Notes: a model not told the origin generated them from the sequence alone. A stretch of 64,000 nucleotides of DNA from Devosia nitrariae (GCF_030160115.1 NZ_BSNS01000008.1:1-64000); one strand, 5' to 3'. Counted from the stretch's first letter, positions 42,442 through 52,928 are shown. Numbers and translations: made by a program.

Positions 42442-42830
42442 ACGAAGCGCTGCTCCTTGACCTCGCTGCCGAGGTTAAGCCGAAGCACAAGCTCGGCGTC
42501 GCTGACGGTGGCGATATCGGCCTTGATCTCGATGCCGTCCTCGTCCCAGCTGATGGCAGTCGGCGAGACCTGTTGCCATTGCGAGAGGCGGTAGGTCTCC
42601 CAGCAGCTGTCGCTGACCAGCGTACCATCGGCAAGGAAGATATGCATCGGCCCGGGCAGACCATTGGTATCGTCCGCCCGGACCCATACGCGATTGAGCA
42701 AGGGATTGGAGGTCGCCTCAGACTCGGCCGCGTCTTCGGTCTCGGTTTCCTGAGCCGATGCGGGCAGGGAGACACATGTACCAACGCCCCACACGCTCAA
42801 AAGAGCAATAATGGCGGCCTTGGTATCCAT
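42399..42830 (-). CDS. Secreted protein of unknown function, 143 residues
   Basis: The protein starts at ATG 42830 (GGAAGATGCC upstream) with a signal peptide, ALLSVWGVGTCVSLPASA. An acidic linker (ETETEDAAESEA) leads to a beta-rich domain: NRVWVRADDTNGLPGPMHIF, DGTLVSDSCWETYRLSQWQQ, SWDEDGIEIKADI and a C-terminal VPYVCPDMES. Two cysteines may pair. I do not recognise a named family. A truncated copy of its end lies next to ktrA at 32147-32188. Confidence 0.7.
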   Translation of the reverse strand: MDTKAAIIALLSVWGVGTCVSLPASAQETETEDAAESEATSNPLLNRVWVRADDTNGLPGPMHIFLADGTLVSDSCWETYRLSQWQQVSPTAISWDEDGIEIKADIATVSDAELVLRLNLGSEVKEQRFVPAAVPYVCPDMES

Positions 42831-42983
42831 GGCATCTTCCTCCGAGTCGCTCCTGATCTGGGGAGCGCAGATCAGGACTGCAAGAGTGGGTGGGCGAATG
42901 CGGTGAATTTTAGACGCTTTGTCGCGGAGTGCCGGCGGGGGCGACGCGTTTTTCGGCGTGGTTAGCAGCAAGTTAAGCCGCCG

Positions 42984-44231
42984 TCACAGGTCTTTCTCGG
43001 CAAGTTCACGGAAGGCGTCGGGGACGGAGCGGGACGTTTCGAGGACCACCGAGCCATAGCCGATCGCCTCCCAGCCGAAACGCTGCCGGACCGCGTCCAG
43101 GGCACGATCGGCTTGCCAGCGCGCTGCTCCCCTGCTTGTGCCGGGGCGGACCGCCTCGTCGTCGAGGCCGAGGGAGAACTCGAGCTGCATCGCCGGTTGC
43201 CGCTCCAGGTGCGACACCGAAATGCCCAGCAGCGAGATCGTCGCTTCGTTTGGAAAATCCGCGCGCACCGAACGTGCCTGCTCTTCGGCGACCTCGGCGA
43301 GGATCGCCGTTGCCGAAACCGGCGCGGGCAGTGTAACGGCGCGCGTGATCGAACGCAGGTCCGCGAACCGCACCCGCACCGTCACGGTGCGGCCGGACAA
43401 AGCCTTGCTGCGCATGCGAGAGCCGATGCGATCGGCTAGGTGCCGCAAGGTCGGCCGGAAGACGCGCTCCTCGAAAGGCCTGCGGCCGAGTGCCGATTGC
43501 GCGCCGACCGAGCGGGCTCGATGATCGGTGACGATCGCGCGCGGATCGCGGTTCCAGGCGAGAGCGCCGAGCTTTTCCCCCACCGCGTGGCCCAGCAATT
43601 TTTGCAGGGACTGGCCCGGCATCACCGCCAACTGTCCGACCTTGGTGACGCCGGCCTCGGCGAGACGCCTTTTGGTGGCAGGACCCACGCCCCAGATCAC
43701 CTCGACCGGCAGGTCGTGCAGGAACTCGAGTTCATCTGCAGGATCGACGAGCAGCAGTCCGTCGGGCTTGGCGACCTGTGACGCGATCTTGGCCAGATGC
43801 TTGGTGCGGGCGATGCCGATCGAGATCGGCAAGCCGAGTTCGCGGCGCACGCGGGTCCTGACCGTCTGCGCGATCTCGGCAGGTGAGCCGAAGAGATGGA
43901 GGCATCCGGCGACATCGGCGAAAGCCTCGTCAATCGAGATGCGCTCGACGAGGGGCGTATAGTCGCCGAGGATACCGATCGCGGCATCACCGAGCCGCTG
44001 GTAGTGCCTGAAGTTGCCGGGGACGAAGATGAGGTGGGGGCAGAGCTCGCGCGCCCGGCGCCCAGGCATGCCGCCATGGACCCCGAACGCTTTGGCCTCG
44101 TAGGAGGCCGCCAGCACGACCCCGCCGCCGACGGCAATGGCCCTGCCGCGCAGTGACGGATCCAGCATCTGTTCGACCGAGGCATAGAACGCGTCCAGGT
44201 CTGCATGAAGGATCGTGGCCGTCGCCTCCAT
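42984..44231 (-). CDS. dinB: DNA polymerase IV (DinB)
   Basis: A 415-residue Y-family translesion polymerase. The catalytic motifs are LHADLDAFYASVEQ (Asp11) and RISIDEAFADVAG (Asp101, Glu102). The thumb carries VIWGVGPATKRRLAEAGVTK; the little-finger domain follows. There is no clear C-terminal beta-clamp pentapeptide of the QLxLF type, although FSLGLDD may serve. It copies past damaged or mismatched templates. It is monocistronic; no LexA box could be identified with confidence. Confidence 0.93.
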   Translation of the reverse strand: MEATATILHADLDAFYASVEQMLDPSLRGRAIAVGGGVVLAASYEAKAFGVHGGMPGRRARELCPHLIFVPGNFRHYQRLGDAAIGILGDYTPLVERISIDEAFADVAGCLHLFGSPAEIAQTVRTRVRRELGLPISIGIARTKHLAKIASQVAKPDGLLLVDPADELEFLHDLPVEVIWGVGPATKRRLAEAGVTKVGQLAVMPGQSLQKLLGHAVGEKLGALAWNRDPRAIVTDHRARSVGAQSALGRRPFEERVFRPTLRHLADRIGSRMRSKALSGRTVTVRVRFADLRSITRAVTLPAPVSATAILAEVAEEQARSVRADFPNEATISLLGISVSHLERQPAMQLEFSLGLDDEAVRPGTSRGAARWQADRALDAVRQRFGWEAIGYGSVVLETSRSVPDAFRELAEKDL

Positions 44232-44378
44232 CCCGACACCGCTTGTGCTCGTTCGTCTTCCACGCAGTCTAGCGCCTGGGCAGGCGAGCGATCAAGAACA
44301 TAACAGGAACATTTACCGAGAGTGAGACCTGATGGCGGGCTCCACCTGTCATAGTCATGCAGACTTCCGGATTGGGTC

Positions 44379-44407
44379 TTGACGGAGAACCGTACGTTAC
44401 GGTACGG
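44379..44407 (+). promoter_or_regulatory. Promoter/operator candidate upstream of TetR-ilvC
   Basis: CCGTAC (44390-44395) and GTACGG (44402-44407) are perfect inverted half-sites around GTTACG. A TTGACG (44379-44384) 17 bases before 44402 could be a -35, so the operator would overlap the -10 region. It lies 85 bases before the TetR start and suits autorepression. Confidence 0.5.
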
Positions 44408-44491
44408 CAAGGCAAGGCAGTAATTGCAGCAGAGCGACGAGACGGATCGGACGGGAGTGCCGCCGGCAAGCGTCGTCCAGGAGGTTCCAGC

Positions 44492-45118
44492 GTGGCATTG
44501 ACCATCAAGGTCAGCGAAGAGGCGTTCACGCCGCGCCAGCAGGCGGTGCTGACGGCTGCGCTCGACCTGCTGGTCGAGAACGGCGACGGGCTCACCATGA
44601 CGGCGGTGGCGCGCCGGGCGAGCTGCTCGAAGGAAACGCTCTACAAATGGTTCGGCGATCGCGAGGGCCTGCTGACGGCGACGGTGCAATGGCAGGCGGC
44701 CAAGGTGCGGATGCCGCAGGTCGACCGCACGACGCTCTCGGCCAAGAAGCTGCGCGAAAGCGTCGAGCAATTCGCGCGAGACCTGCTGACGACGATTGAA
44801 GGCGACATCTCGGTGACCCTAAACCGCATCGCTGTCACGCACGCGGCCAGCGACAAGGACCGGCTCGGCGAGATCGTCCTCGAGAACGGCCCGCTGGCCA
44901 TCCGCCGCCGTCTGAAGCCGATCCTCGAGGCCGGGCGAGAAGCCCGGCTCCTCAGGTTCGACAACAGCGAGGATGCCTATCGCACGTTTTTCGGACTGGT
45001 CGTGCGCGACGTGCAGATCCGCCTTCTGCTCGGCGACAAGACCCTCAAGCAAACCGACATCGACGTGGAGGCCAAGGCCGCCACCAACCAGTTCTTCGCC
45101 CTCTACGGGACGGACTGA
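44492..45118 (+). CDS. TetR-family regulator upstream of ilvC
   Basis: A 208-residue regulator. The helix-turn-helix (FTPRQQAVLTAALDLLVENG, LTMTAVARRASCSKETLYKW) is at about 12-60. The C-terminal domain (LRESVEQFARDLLTTIEG, TFFGLVVRDVQIRLLLGD) resembles the TetR_C_7/AefR-like group. I use GTG 44492 preceded by AGGAGG; an in-frame ATG at 44357 would include the operator region. ilvC starts 54 bases after its stop in the same direction, so it may control ilvC as well as itself. Confidence 0.85.
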   Translation: MALTIKVSEEAFTPRQQAVLTAALDLLVENGDGLTMTAVARRASCSKETLYKWFGDREGLLTATVQWQAAKVRMPQVDRTTLSAKKLRESVEQFARDLLTTIEGDISVTLNRIAVTHAASDKDRLGEIVLENGPLAIRRRLKPILEAGREARLLRFDNSEDAYRTFFGLVVRDVQIRLLLGDKTLKQTDIDVEAKAATNQFFALYGTD

Positions 45119-46192
<1,074 letters not shown>

Positions 46193-46200
46193 TCTGTCAC

Positions 46201-46226
46201 GGCCGGGAGCAATCCCGGCCCTTTCC
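46201..46226 (+). terminator. Rho-independent terminator of ilvC
   Basis: GGCCGGGA (46201-46208) pairs perfectly with TCCCGGCC (46213-46220) around GCAA, followed by CTTTCC. The U tract is short, but position after ilvC supports the call. Confidence 0.7.
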
Positions 46227-46243
46227 CTGCCCAGGTCGTTCAA

Positions 46244-46984
46244 GTGCTGCAGATTTTCCCCATCCGCGAGGTCGACGTCCGGCTCGTGCCCGGCCCATGG
46301 CCGCTGCCTGAGACGATGCGCCATGCGGTGGCGATGCACTGGCAACGATTGATCGCTGACAATCCGCATCTTTGGGATGGCCGCATCCTCGGTGTCCAGG
46401 CGCCAGGAACGCCCGGCGGCGCTGCCGTCGAAGACGGCGTGCTGCGCGGCTTGGCGCGCGAGGATGCCTATTCGGCCTTCCTCACCTGGCGCGACCAGGG
46501 TTTTGCCGAGATCGGCATCCGCAATCTCTTCGGCTCCGCGCTCATAGCATCGAGCGATAATGCGCTGATCTATGGCGTGATGGGCGGAACCACTGCCAAT
46601 GCCGGTCGGGTCTACCCGCCGGGTGGATCGCTCGAGCCCCGTGACGTGACGCCGGACGGGCGCGTCGACATCGAGCGGTCGATCGCACTGGAGCTCACGG
46701 AGGAAACGGGCCTCGAGACGAGCGAGGCCGAGGTGGAGGGCATGGTTGCCGTGTTCGACGGGCCGCGCATCTCCATCGGCCGCGTGTTCCGGTTCAAGCA
46801 GAGTGCAGAAGAGCTGGTGGGGCGTATCCGGGCCGATCTCGATCAGCAGGAGCACCGCGAGCTTGCCGACGTCGTCGCGGTGCGCTCCGGCGCGGAGGTG
46901 GCCGCCGCCGGCAGCGCGCCGCCCTTTGCCGAAGCGATCGCCGACATGTTCCAGTCCGGCTGGCCGGTGGTCACCCGAGGGTAA
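46244..46984 (+). CDS. NUDIX hydrolase-like protein
   Basis: A 246-residue protein starting at GTG 46244. The last half holds a NUDIX-type fold: VYPPGGSLEPRDVTPDG and DIERSIALELTEETGLE, where ELTEETG matches the REUxEExG core with Leu in place of Arg. An insertion of several residues separates the PPGGSLE start from the helix. The N-terminal half (about 110 residues) resembles the lead domain of larger NUDIX enzymes. The substrate is unknown. It is probably transcribed separately from ilvC, given the terminator between them. Confidence 0.75.
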   Translation: MLQIFPIREVDVRLVPGPWPLPETMRHAVAMHWQRLIADNPHLWDGRILGVQAPGTPGGAAVEDGVLRGLAREDAYSAFLTWRDQGFAEIGIRNLFGSALIASSDNALIYGVMGGTTANAGRVYPPGGSLEPRDVTPDGRVDIERSIALELTEETGLETSEAEVEGMVAVFDGPRISIGRVFRFKQSAEELVGRIRADLDQQEHRELADVVAVRSGAEVAAAGSAPPFAEAIADMFQSGWPVVTRG

Positions 46985-47978
46985 ACAGCTCGGCCGCTGG
47001 CGAATGGCCGACCATATCGGTCTGCAGCTGCTCATGGGCGGCGTTCACTGGATTTATGCCGTCGGTATAGGGTCCGACGGTCAGGCGGTTTGGCCGCGTG
47101 CCGAACTCCTTGGCCGCAAGCTCGAGCACCGCGTCGCTCACCTCCTGAGGATCAAGGGTCGTATCGGGTTCGAGTCCGGCGAGCATCGCCTCAACGTGAG
47201 GCGCGTAAAGCTCGAGGGCCGACGGCGCGGTCGCTTCGAGGTCGGCGAGCATCTCTTCCCAATAGCGGATGCCGTTGGCCTGGAACCGGGTGGGATAGGC
47301 TCCGGCCGGTTGCACTACGGCCACCTCGATGTTGGAGGCAGCCAGCTCGTAGCCCATGGCGTCGCAGGCCGCTTCCACGACAAGTTTCGAGGCGCAGTAG
47401 CCGCCGAGCATCGGATCTATCGCGCGACCGAGCGCACTCGACATCTGGATGATCGTGCCCCGGCCGGCCTCCCGCATATGCGGCACCACGGCTTTGATGA
47501 CGCGCAAGGCCCCATATGCGTTCGTCTCGATATTGGCTCGGAACGACTCGGGCGGCTGCAATTCGATCGGTCCCGGCACGACGATGCCGGCATTGCTGAC
47601 GAGAACGTCGATGCGACCGGCATCCGCGATGGCCTGTTTGATGGCCGCCGTCACGGATCGATCGTTCAGCACATCGAGCTCGATCACCTCGAGCGCGAGG
47701 TTCTCGTCTGCGGCAAGCGCGCGCAGTTCCTCGGCTGCAAGGGCGTTACGCCCATCGGTCTGGCGCATCGTGGCAAAGACGCGTGCACCCTGTCGAGCAA
47801 ATCCCTCCGCCATCAGCCGACCGAAGCCGGAGCTGGTGCCGGTGATAAGGACGACGTGCTGGTCGGCATCTTGCGCGCGCAAGGGACCTGCCGCGGAGAG
47901 GAGGGCGGCGGCCGCGCCGATCTGCAGTACCGTGCGCCGCCGCATGCCGGCGGGCGAGGTTTCAATGGTCTGCTTCAT
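46971..47978 (-). CDS. Tat-exported short-chain dehydrogenase/reductase
   Basis: A 335-residue SDR with a twin-arginine signal (MRRRTVLQIGAAAALLSAAG, cleavage near RAQ). The NAD(P)-binding loop is TGTSSGFG at 46-53. The catalytic set is Ser180/181 in QMSSALG, Tyr194 and Lys198 in YCASK. A Tat signal implies folding with cofactor before export, so it probably works in the periplasm, unusual for an SDR. It is divergent from a LysR regulator 113 bases away. It overlaps the end of the NUDIX gene by 14 bases. Confidence 0.85.
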   Translation of the reverse strand: MKQTIETSPAGMRRRTVLQIGAAAALLSAAGPLRAQDADQHVVLITGTSSGFGRLMAEGFARQGARVFATMRQTDGRNALAAEELRALAADENLALEVIELDVLNDRSVTAAIKQAIADAGRIDVLVSNAGIVVPGPIELQPPESFRANIETNAYGALRVIKAVVPHMREAGRGTIIQMSSALGRAIDPMLGGYCASKLVVEAACDAMGYELAASNIEVAVVQPAGAYPTRFQANGIRYWEEMLADLEATAPSALELYAPHVEAMLAGLEPDTTLDPQEVSDAVLELAAKEFGTRPNRLTVGPYTDGINPVNAAHEQLQTDMVGHSPAAELFTLG

Positions 47979-48090
47979 CTTGCTGCTCCTTAGTCGATGG
48001 CTGCGCGGAGGTGGCCGCGCGATCCTTGCAGGAGGTTTGCATGATCGATATTGTGCCGGTAGAGCCGACAATCGGAACAGACTGCTACGC

Positions 48091-49074
48091 ATGCAACAAC
48101 AACAGGTCGATCTCAATGATGTGGCCGTGTTCAACCGGGTGGCAGAGGCCGGCAGCTTCAGCGCTGCGGCGCGCGAGCTCGGCATGCCGCGCGCGACGGT
48201 GAGCCGGGTCGTTGCCCGGCTCGAGGAGGCGATTGGCGCGCAGCTTCTTTATCGCACCACGAGACGGGTGGAACTGACCGAGCTCGGGCGCGCCTATCAT
48301 GCAACGACGGCGCATGGGCTCAGCCTGATCGGGACGGCCGGCGAAGCGGTGATGGCCGCGCGAGCCGAACCCGTCGGATTGCTGCGCATGACGGCGCCTA
48401 TCAACTTCGCGACCATGTCGCTCATCCCCTGGATTTCCGAGTTCCTGGACCAATACGGCAAGGTGCGCATTTCGCTGCGGCTCGTCGACCACCCGGTGGA
48501 CCCGATCGAAGAGCGGGTGGACCTGGCGATCCTTGCCGGCCGGCAGCCGGATTCCAGCTATCTGACCCGCCGGCTCGGCACATCCGCGCTGATCCTCGTG
48601 GCGAGCCCCACCTATCTTTCCCGCCATCCCGCGCCGGTCACGTTGGCGGACGCTGGTTCACACCACTTCGTGCTGTTCTCATCGGACCGCAGCAGCGAAA
48701 CCTGGACACTCGACGGACCGGAAGGGCGTGTCGAGATCGAGGTCGCCGGGCGCATCAATGTCAGCGGGCCCCATGCCGAACTCAGCGCTGCGCTTGCGGG
48801 CCTCGGCATCGCGTTGCTGCCGGCAGCGGTGACCATGCCCTATATCGCGGCCGGTGAACTGGTTCAGGTTCTGCCCGCCTATGGGCGGCAGGGCGGATCG
48901 ATCGGCGCCGTCTTTCCGGCGAATCGGCATCAGCCGGCAGCGCTGCGTGCCTTCCTCGATTTTCTCGTCGCCAAGATGGCCGAGCACCCGCCGGTAAAGC
49001 CGTTTCTGGCCGGCGGGTCATCCAGCCAGGCGATCGGTCGGCGCCATCTTTCCATTAACCGCAATTCCCGTTAA
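48091..49074 (+). CDS. LysR-family transcriptional regulator
   Basis: A 327-residue regulator: winged helix-turn-helix at 8-65 (FNRVAEAGSFSAAARELGMP, ATVSRVVARLEEAIGAQLLY), then a periplasmic-binding-like effector domain (LLRMTAPINFATMSLIPWIS). It is the CrgA/DsdC-like short-box subgroup. Start ATG 48091 was chosen because upstream codons run through the divergent SDR gene. LysR genes usually control the divergent neighbour, here the exported SDR. Confidence 0.9.
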   Translation: MQQQQVDLNDVAVFNRVAEAGSFSAAARELGMPRATVSRVVARLEEAIGAQLLYRTTRRVELTELGRAYHATTAHGLSLIGTAGEAVMAARAEPVGLLRMTAPINFATMSLIPWISEFLDQYGKVRISLRLVDHPVDPIEERVDLAILAGRQPDSSYLTRRLGTSALILVASPTYLSRHPAPVTLADAGSHHFVLFSSDRSSETWTLDGPEGRVEIEVAGRINVSGPHAELSAALAGLGIALLPAAVTMPYIAAGELVQVLPAYGRQGGSIGAVFPANRHQPAALRAFLDFLVAKMAEHPPVKPFLAGGSSSQAIGRRHLSINRNSR

Positions 49075-49120
49075 CGTCGCCGGAGCGTCTCGAAGTCCAT
49101 CGCCTGCTGGGGGAAGCGGC

Positions 49121-50890
49121 ATGATGACGACTACGCGTACCTTCTGCCTCTACCTGATCAAGCCGTCGCACTATGACGATGATGGCTATGTCATTTCCTG
49201 GAAACTCTCGCCGATTCCGTCCAATTCCCTGGCTTCGGTCTATGGCCTGACGATGGATATCGTCGAGCGCAAGGCGCTGGGCGAGGACTGGGCGTTCGAG
49301 GTCGTGCCGATCGACGAGACCAATACCCAGGTGCGCGTCGACGAGATCGCGCAAAAAGTGCTCGCGGCCGATGCCGGGCTCGTCATGCTGATCGGCGTGC
49401 AGTCAAACCAGGTCCCGCGGGCGATCGACATCGCGCGGCCGCTGCTGGCCAAGGGCGTTCAGGTCGCCATCGGCGGTTTCCATGTCTCGGGCGTCATCTC
49501 GATGCTTTCGGGCGAGGATGCGGATTTCAGGCTGGCGCAGGAGATGGGCATTTCGCTCTTTGCGGGGGAAGCCGAAGGGCGGCTGGAGGAGGTGATCCGC
49601 GACGCCGCGAACCGGGAACTGAAACCCATCTACAATTACATGAATGACCTGCCGGGTATCGAAGACACGCCCGTGCCGTTCATGCCCGGCGGGCACGTGG
49701 CTCGTACGGCCTATAACCTGACCAGCTTCGATGCCGGGCGGGGCTGCCCCTATCAGTGTTCGTTCTGCACGATCATCAACGTGCAGGGCCGCAAGTCGCG
49801 GCGTCGCTCGCCCGACGACGTTGAAAAGATCATCCGCCTGAACCTGGCGCAGGGGGTGAGCCGCTTCTTCATCACCGACGACAATTTCGCCCGCAACAAG
49901 GACTGGGAGTCGATCATGGATCGGCTCATCCAAATGCGGGAGGTGGAAAAGCTCAAGTTCAACTTCTTCATCCAGGTCGACACGCTCTGCCATAAGATCC
50001 CGAACTTCATCGAGAAATGCGCGCGCGCCGGGGTCAAGCGCGTGTTCATCGGGCTCGAGAACGTCAATCCGGCGAACCTCAAGGACGCCAAGAAGCGGCA
50101 GAACAAGATCACCGAATACCGGCGGATGCTGCTCGCCTGGAAGCAGTGGCGCGTCATCACCTATGCCGGCTACATCCTCGGGTTCCCGACTGACACGCCC
50201 GAGCGCATCATGCACGACATCGACGTGGTCAAGGAGGAACTGCCGGTCGACATCCTTGAATTCTTCTTCCTGACACCGCTCCCGGGATCTGAGGACCACC
50301 AGAAGCTCCATAGGGCCGGGATAGCCATGGATCCGGACCTCAACAAATACGACCTCAACCACTATACGACCGCCCATGCCTTGATGAGCCGGCAGGATTA
50401 TGAGCGGGTCTATCGTGCGGCCTGGGATCGCTACTACAGCGTCGACCATGTCGAGCGGGTGATGCGGCGGGCGGCGATTTCGGGGATATCGACCGCTAAC
50501 ATCCTGCTGCTGGCCGTCTGGTTCATGGGAGCGCTCAGAATTGAAGGCGTGCATCCGCTGGAGGTTGGCTGGATCCGGCACAAATCGCGGCTCAACCGGC
50601 GCCACGGCATGAAGATCGAGCCGGCCTGGCTCTTCTATCCCAGGTATCACGCCGAGCGGCTGTGGAAGCTTGCGCGTTGGGGCGCGCTTTACCTGCGCTT
50701 TGCGCTGGCGCGACGCAGGGTCGAGAAGGACCCGGCCAAGCTCGCCTATATGGACAAGGCGATGACACCGGTGACCGACCACGACGAAGACGATTTCGAG
50801 ATGTTCAAGACCGAGGATGCACTCGCTTATCTCGAACAGGAAAAGCGGATCGAGCGGGCGCGTCACGGGCAGGTCACCGCCGCCGAATAG
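49121..50890 (+). CDS. B12-binding-type radical SAM protein
   Basis: A 589-residue protein. The first 150 residues look like a cobalamin-binding-type Rossmann domain (AADAGLVMLIGVQSNQVPRA, GVQVAIGGFHVSGVIS). The radical SAM core follows with the 4Fe-4S cysteines Cys209, Cys213 and Cys216 in GCPYQCSFC, then FFITDDNFARNKDWE and GYILGFPTDTPERI. The C-terminal 170 residues are basic and may be membrane-associated. No known pathway gene surrounds it. It could methylate or rearrange a lipid or cofactor; the substrate is unknown. Two adjacent ATGs (49121, 49124) begin the frame. Confidence 0.82.
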   Translation: MMTTTRTFCLYLIKPSHYDDDGYVISWKLSPIPSNSLASVYGLTMDIVERKALGEDWAFEVVPIDETNTQVRVDEIAQKVLAADAGLVMLIGVQSNQVPRAIDIARPLLAKGVQVAIGGFHVSGVISMLSGEDADFRLAQEMGISLFAGEAEGRLEEVIRDAANRELKPIYNYMNDLPGIEDTPVPFMPGGHVARTAYNLTSFDAGRGCPYQCSFCTIINVQGRKSRRRSPDDVEKIIRLNLAQGVSRFFITDDNFARNKDWESIMDRLIQMREVEKLKFNFFIQVDTLCHKIPNFIEKCARAGVKRVFIGLENVNPANLKDAKKRQNKITEYRRMLLAWKQWRVITYAGYILGFPTDTPERIMHDIDVVKEELPVDILEFFFLTPLPGSEDHQKLHRAGIAMDPDLNKYDLNHYTTAHALMSRQDYERVYRAAWDRYYSVDHVERVMRRAAISGISTANILLLAVWFMGALRIEGVHPLEVGWIRHKSRLNRRHGMKIEPAWLFYPRYHAERLWKLARWGALYLRFALARRRVEKDPAKLAYMDKAMTPVTDHDEDDFEMFKTEDALAYLEQEKRIERARHGQVTAAE

Positions 50891-50949
50891 TATGGCACCG
50901 GTTCCCCGCAATGCTAGGGTGCGCGGATACAGGTGCGAGTCGGATCGGC

Positions 50950-51426
50950 ATGCAACTTCCAGATTTTCCCCTTGGCGGCGGCTGCCAGTGTGGCCGCGTG
51001 CGCTATGAACTGATGGCCCCGCCGCTCTCGGTCTATGCCTGCCATTGCAAGGACTGCCAGCGTTTCTCGGGTGCCGCCTGGTCGATGTCGATGCCGGTGC
51101 GGCGCGAGACGCTGCGCCATCTCCAAGGCGGACTGAGAGCATTCGACAAGCCGGCCGACAGCGGACGCACGGTGCGCATGCTGGCCTGTGCCGTGTGCGG
51201 CACGAACATGTGGAACGAGCCGCTGTCGTCTCCGGACATCTTCGTGGTGCGTGCCGGCACGCTCGACGACATCGACTGGATCGAGCCTGTCGGCAATATC
51301 TGGACGCAGAGCCGTGCCGCCTGGGTCGAGATAGATCCTGCGCTCATCAACTTCCCCGGCCAGCCACCTTCGCGCGAGCCGCTCTACGAGGCGTGGACGC
51401 ACAAGACCGGAGCGCCGCGAGCATGA
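50950..51426 (+). CDS. GFA-family (formaldehyde-activating-like) protein
   Basis: A 158-residue zinc protein of the glutathione-dependent formaldehyde-activating (GFA/CENP-V) family. The cysteine motifs GGCQCGRVRYE, ACHCKDCQRFSG and ACAVCGTNM bind two zinc ions. Most bacterial members have no proven link to formaldehyde. The start ATG 50950 gives the family N-terminus. Its TGA overlaps the next ATG, opening a three-gene operon. Confidence 0.88.
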   Translation: MQLPDFPLGGGCQCGRVRYELMAPPLSVYACHCKDCQRFSGAAWSMSMPVRRETLRHLQGGLRAFDKPADSGRTVRMLACAVCGTNMWNEPLSSPDIFVVRAGTLDDIDWIEPVGNIWTQSRAAWVEIDPALINFPGQPPSREPLYEAWTHKTGAPRA

Positions 51427-51938
51427 GCATCGCCGACGACATTGCCTTCATCAGAGAGCAGGAGCGGGCACTGGTCCTGCCCGCGCTCGACGAGCATACC
51501 GCCTTCGAGATCGGCGGGTTGGTGCGGGAACGCGCGGTCGCCGAGGGGCTGGTGCTCATCTGCGACCTGCGCACCTGGGACAGACAGCTCTTTTTCACTG
51601 CGACGCCCGGCACGACCGCCGACAATTCCGAATGGGTGCGGCGCAAGATCAACGTGGTCAGGCGCTTTCACAAGGCGAGCTACCGCCTGCTCCTCGAGCG
51701 GAACAACGAGACGCTGCTGCCGGCGAGCTTCGGTGCCGATCCGGCCAATTATGTGCTGGCGGGCGGGGGCTTTCCATTGCGGGTCGATGGGGCAGGGGTC
51801 GTCGGGTGCATCGCCATTTCCGGCCTGCCGGGGCGGTTGGACCACGGGGTTGCGGTCGAGGCCCTTTGCCGGCATCTCGGTCGCGAACCCGCTGAGCTGG
51901 CGCTGCCGCCGGATTCGGAGGCGAGCGAAGGCAAATGA
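51423..51938 (+). CDS. UPF0303/HbpS-like heme-degrading-domain protein
   Basis: A 171-residue protein of the UPF0303 (HbpS/DUF336-related) family: EQERALVLPALDEHTAFEIG, LICDLRTWDRQLFF, TADNSEWVRRKINVVRRFHK and VVGCIAISGLPGRLDHG. HbpS relatives bind haem or small cofactors, but UPF0303 function is not established. It overlaps both neighbours (GFA and PhzF genes) by four bases. Confidence 0.85.
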   Translation: MSIADDIAFIREQERALVLPALDEHTAFEIGGLVRERAVAEGLVLICDLRTWDRQLFFTATPGTTADNSEWVRRKINVVRRFHKASYRLLLERNNETLLPASFGADPANYVLAGGGFPLRVDGAGVVGCIAISGLPGRLDHGVAVEALCRHLGREPAELALPPDSEASEGK

Positions 51939-52828
51939 AGCTCGACTACCTGTTGCTCGACGTCTTCACCGACAAGCCGCTTGCCGGCAACCAGCTGGCA
52001 GTGGTGCCCAATGCCGATCACCTGCTCGACGACGAGATGCAGGCGATAGCGCGCGAGTTCAACCTCTCGGAGACGGTCTTCCTGCGCAAGGCGCAGGGCG
52101 AGCGCAACACTGCGGCGCTGCGCATCTTCACCCCGGAAACCGAACTGCCCTTTGCCGGACATCCGACGGTCGGCGCGGCCGTCGTCCTTGGCCTCACGCA
52201 CAACGCGAGCGCGGTGCGCCTGGAAGAAAAAGTGGGGCTGGTGACGGCGCTGGTCGACAAGCGCGGCAAGCACACGGGCGAAGCGCGGTTCAGCCTGCCG
52301 CGTTTGCCCGAGAGGGTCGGCAAGGCGCCGGAATCGCGCGACATCGCGCTGGCGCTCGGCATCGAGGTGGAGGAGATCGGCTGCGGCGCTTATTTGCCGG
52401 ATGTCTTCTCGGCCGGCAATGTCTTTTATCTCATCCCGGTGCGCGAGCCGGGTGCCCTCAAGCGGATCGAACTCAATGTCGGGCGCTGGCGCGAGATCTT
52501 TCCCCTAGGGCACAACTCCGTCTACGTCTTTACCCAAACACCAAGGGAACCTGGCAACGACCTGGCGGCGCGGATGTTCTCGCCGGGCATGGGTTTGGCC
52601 GAGGATCCCGGTACGGGCTCTGCTGCCGCGGCGCTGATCGGGCTTCTTGCCGAGCATTGCGACAGCACCTCGGGCCAGGTCGACTATGTTCTGCGCCAGG
52701 GTCACGAGATGGGGCGACCCTGCCGCATCACCCTCCAGCTGCGCAAACAAGATGACGTACTCGTCCACGGCGCCATCGGCGGCCAGGCTGTGATCATCGG
52801 GGAAGGGACCCTCGATCTCGGCGCTTAA
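51935..52828 (+). CDS. PhzF-family isomerase
   Basis: A 297-residue PhzF/diaminopimelate-epimerase-fold protein: [19 protein letters not shown], the catalytic Glu in [26 protein letters not shown] and [14 protein letters not shown]. PhzF proteins isomerise dihydro-anthranilate-like compounds in phenazine synthesis, but most bacterial members act in unknown pathways. No phenazine genes are present. It is the last gene of the GFA-UPF0303-PhzF operon. Confidence 0.9.
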   Translation: MKLDYLLLDVFTDKPLAGNQLAVVPNADHLLDDEMQAIAREFNLSETVFLRKAQGERNTAALRIFTPETELPFAGHPTVGAAVVLGLTHNASAVRLEEKVGLVTALVDKRGKHTGEARFSLPRLPERVGKAPESRDIALALGIEVEEIGCGAYLPDVFSAGNVFYLIPVREPGALKRIELNVGRWREIFPLGHNSVYVFTQTPREPGNDLAARMFSPGMGLAEDPGTGSAAAALIGLLAEHCDSTSGQVDYVLRQGHEMGRPCRITLQLRKQDDVLVHGAIGGQAVIIGEGTLDLGA

Positions 52829-52928
52829 AGGTTCGGTTTCTCTTTTTGGCTTTTTTGACGCAGCACGCGTCCAAGGACTTGCACCCTTTGGCGTTCTCGC
52901 CCATTGTGCCGTCAAACGGAATTTCGCC

